Assembly (NCBI RefSeq): GCF_964204865.1
Contig: NC_135257.1
Span: 8,206,151-8,270,150 of the forward strand
DNA length: 64,000 nt
Reading direction: 5' to 3'
Source: Styela clava
Lineage: Eukaryota; Chordata; Ascidiacea; Stolidobranchia; Styelidae
Shown: piece by piece, positions 61,556 to 64,000 of the stretch
Position numbering within the stretch: the stretch's first letter is position 1
How the letters are laid out: every line of letters begins with the position of its first letter
Translations under genes and position numbers: made by a program
The notes under the pieces: model-generated
What the model was told of the DNA's origin: nothing
Seen by the model: the letters and a program-made list of their open reading frames with translations, nothing else
The model's database searches: none

Positions 61556-61617
61556 AAAAAAAAATAATAAAAATAAATAATAATAATAATAATAATAATA
61601 AATAATAATAATAAAAC
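61556..61617 (+). repeat. (AAT)n microsatellite
   Basis: Imperfect AATAAT/AAAT repeats of about 60 bp follow the truncated tandem unit. Such an AT-rich tail after a conserved block can mark a non-LTR retrocopy 3' end. Confidence 0.85.
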
Positions 61618-62073
61618 ACAGGAATACAATAGGTTCCCTGCTGACAAGCAGCGGGAAGCCTAATAATAAAACAATAAAAAATAGAACAATCCAGTCCAGC
61701 CACAATACCACCCTTTTCATTAGAGAAAATTAACAAAAAATTTACTCTTAAAAAAAATAAAAACATCTCCTAAGAAAAGTATATTAACACAGTAAGAATA
61801 CAAAACTCGTAAAAAACACAATGTGTATGTCCATCGGCAGGTATTAGCAAAATATGAAACACAGTGGAACGAAATATCAAACAGTAGAAAGCATTCCTGA
61901 AAGTATAACAAATATGAAGCATACTATTTACAAATACACAATAAAAATACAAAAAATTCCCAACTACAAAATCAAATAAACCCTATGTAAAAACACTAAC
62001 TAGTCCTACCTAACCATATACATTATAGCACAATTCCCAATGTAATTCAAAACAAAATGTTACAGCGCATAAA
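61618..62073. other. region 3' of the gypsy pol fragment
   Basis: On the - strand this follows pol and should hold the polypurine tract and 3' LTR. A purine tract read as AATGAAAAGGGTGG on the - strand (about 61706-61719) is a candidate tract, but no second LTR copy is in the window to confirm it. Confidence 0.3.
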
Positions 62074-62433
62074 TCAAGTATGAAAATCATCCAAGTAGGC
62101 AGGTCTACGCCTTGACCTACCAGAACGAGTAACAGTCTGATGATCAGAATCCCTAACAGGCAAATCAGGATTAACTTCTGGTTCAATAACAACATCCTGT
62201 ACATCATCATTGGAAATAGCAATATTGTCTGGGAAATCGGCATTAATATTAGGTAAATTGTCACAATCTTCCATCAAATATAAACGAAGATGATCAACAT
62301 GAGCTATTCTACAATTACCAGTGTTAACATTCTTGATACGATAAACAAAATGTGAAAAACAATCTAACACTTCAAAAGGACCTATCCAACCAGTCGAAAG
62401 TTTTCTACTTTTAGGAGGATCAAAATACCACAC
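62074..62433 (-). pseudogene. Ty3/gypsy pol C-terminal tail
   Basis: The frame reads VWYFDPPKSRKLSTGWIGPFEVLD...HVDHLRLYL and an acidic/basic tail. This is the integrase C-terminal (GPY/F-like) domain and end of pol in Ty3/gypsy elements. It is in a different frame from the preceding segment because of a one-base slip at a run of five C at 62507-62511 (+ strand). Confidence 0.85.
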
Positions 62434-62728
62434 AAGATCACCAACATTAAAGGATAAAGGCTTAACAGTTGCATTAAAATTACGTTTCTGTCGGACAGCA
62501 GATTTACCCCCAACTGTTCTCGAGCAAATTCAAAAGCTTCAGATGTAGCATTATCAAACCATTCAACAAATTCATCATAACACTTACGGACATTATGATC
62601 AGGAGATTTACCAAAAAGTAAATCAGTCGGCAATGAAATTTCACGTCCAAACATTAAACGATTCGGAGTAAAACCTGTACTTTCATGTACAGTAGATCTA
62701 TAAGCCATTGAAAGATAAGGAATGTTCA
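62434..62728 (-). pseudogene. Ty3/gypsy integrase, end of core region
   Basis: Starting at about 62725 on the - strand the frame reads IPYLSMAYRSTVHESTGFTPN...LMFGRE, the conserved segment downstream of the integrase catalytic core. The sequence that should precede it (second Asp and the catalytic Glu) is absent, deleted at the junction near 62720. Confidence 0.85.
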
Positions 62729-64000
62729 AAAAATTCCGTTACAAGTACATCGGCTGCTGTACTGGCCTTTTGATTAGGCAAAGGATAAGCCTCAACCCAT
62801 TTAGTAAAATAGTCTGTGACTACTAACAAATGTTCATTGCCCCGTTCAGTTTTAGGCAAAGGACCCACAAAATCAAGACTAATTCTGAGAAGTGGCTCAG
62901 TACAAATCATTTTACACATTTCTGCACGACGTTTTCCATGAGGGGTTTTGGTAGCAGTGCAAGCTTCACAATAACGACACCAAGAGGATACTTGACTGTG
63001 CATTCTAGGCCAATAAAATCGTTCCCTAAATTTTTTATAAGTTCGTTCTTTACCCAAATGTCCACCAGTACGCAATCCATGGGGTTGTCGATACATTTCG
63101 CGACGCAAAACTAAAGGCAACACAATTTGAAAAATGGATTTCCCTACAGGCGCGGATGGCAAAAACTCTCGATGAAGCACTCCATCGATGACTCTCAATA
63201 ATTTCCACTGACTGCACAGGATTCGAACTTCTCTGGAGAAAAACAAGAGTTCTGCAGCTGGAGGTGGTTGATCCAACGTTTCCTTCATTGTCAGTACTTT
63301 AGAGATGTTATCGTCCTTCATCTGCATCTCACGCATATCGGTCGATGAATACGAAGCGAGCCATTCCATAGAATTACCATGACTCGGTTGCAAAGCAGCA
63401 ACTTTGACAGTTCCCAATTCACACGGCTGATCACCATTCCCACAACTATTGCAGGAATCACGCTTACATCGGCGACGAATACGACTCAAACCATCAGCAT
63501 TGCCATGCTTGGAACCAGCACGATGTTCAACTGTAAAATCGTAAGTGTCCAGAACTGATATCCAACGAGCTACAATGCCTTCAGGATTTTTAAAATTCAG
63601 AAGCCAACGTAGTGAAGCATGGTCAGTTCTCAGTTTGAAATGTCGACCCCACAGGAAGTGACGAAAATGTTTAATCCCCCACTGCAACGCAAAAAGTTCT
63701 CGGTACGTTGCACAATGTCTCTTCTGTGCCTTGTTAAGGGTAACGCTGGCATATGCAATAACTTTTTCCTTGCCATTCTGGATTTGACTTAAAACTGCGC
63801 CAGCTCCAAAACCAGAACAATCAGTATCTAAAATGAATTCGTCTCCATTTTCCTGTGGAAATGATAAAACAGGAGCACGAACTAAAAGTTCTTTCAAGCG
63901 ACTAAAAGCGACATCACACTGCTTTGTCCAAGCAAATTCTACTTTCTTCTTCGTCAGATGAACAAGAGGATGTGCAATGGTAGAGAAATCTTCAACAAAG
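62699..64000 (-). pseudogene. Ty3/gypsy pol: RT thumb, RNase H, integrase N terminus (runs off window)
   Basis: The reading frame enters the window from beyond 64000 and ends near 62698. Reverse-transcriptase thumb (FVEDFSTIAHPLVHLT...F.W...), RNase H with LDTDCSGFGAGAVLSQ, YASVTLNKAQK, TYRELFALQW and TDHASLRWL, the primer-grip-adjacent region ending HGNADGLSR, then the integrase H2C2 zinc finger (GGHLGKERTYKKFRERFYWP...CRYCEAC) and the first catalytic Asp (ISLDFVGPLPKTERGNEHLLVV). The frame then ends abruptly at EFFEHSLSFNGL. No virus-like env is in the window. The element cannot encode a working integrase here. Confidence 0.93.

Overview
This is AT-rich animal nuclear DNA: intron-containing genes with GT..AG splice sites, polyadenylation signals, and no bacterial gene organisation. 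Protein content (a phospholipid scramblase, a ZNF474-like C2HC finger protein and an R3HDM4-like protein) fits an invertebrate, plausibly a deuterostome such as a tunicate. That assignment is inference; no rRNA or mitochondrial marker is present.

Layout. Three ordinary host genes lie on the + strand: the scramblase (four coding exons, 3373-8496), the ZNF474-like gene (14090-15721) and the R3HDM4-like gene (24483-25361). Almost everything else that can be named is mobile or repetitive. At least fourteen non-autonomous hAT-type elements can be delimited by terminal inverted repeats (TIRs) plus 8-bp target-site duplications (TSDs); the 48700 copy has an imperfect TSD. There is also a 171-203 bp MITE family with 9-bp TSDs (three copies), a long-TIR MITE family (three copies, one carrying a nested mariner), a tRNA-derived SINE, a decayed THAP/DDE transposase, a full-length but broken hAT transposon (36678-41133) and a Ty3/gypsy pol fragment on the - strand at the right edge.

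The most unusual region is 41360-46013. It is a decayed, mostly collinear coding region that reads, in order, as a basic segment, a PHD finger, an acidic stretch with a possible SUMO-interacting motif, a Cys-rich zinc finger, a Mutator-like (MULE, possibly NOF/foldback-like) transposase with D, D, CxxH and E signatures, and a ubiquitin-specific protease domain. This looks like a transposon that carries its own chromatin-reader and deubiquitinase modules. Close behind it, 35522-36478 forms a large inverted repeat whose arms contain repeated hairpins with compensatory base changes, directly after an intact 299-codon transposase-like ORF.

From 49120 to 53400 there is a satellite array with a unit of about 178 bp and a higher-order duplication. 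The right quarter (53850-61620) is nested hAT elements, a tandem repeat of about 290 bp and an AAT-type microsatellite. The host genes show no sign of acting in one pathway. The window is best read as a gene-poor, transposon-dense interval with three unrelated genes.
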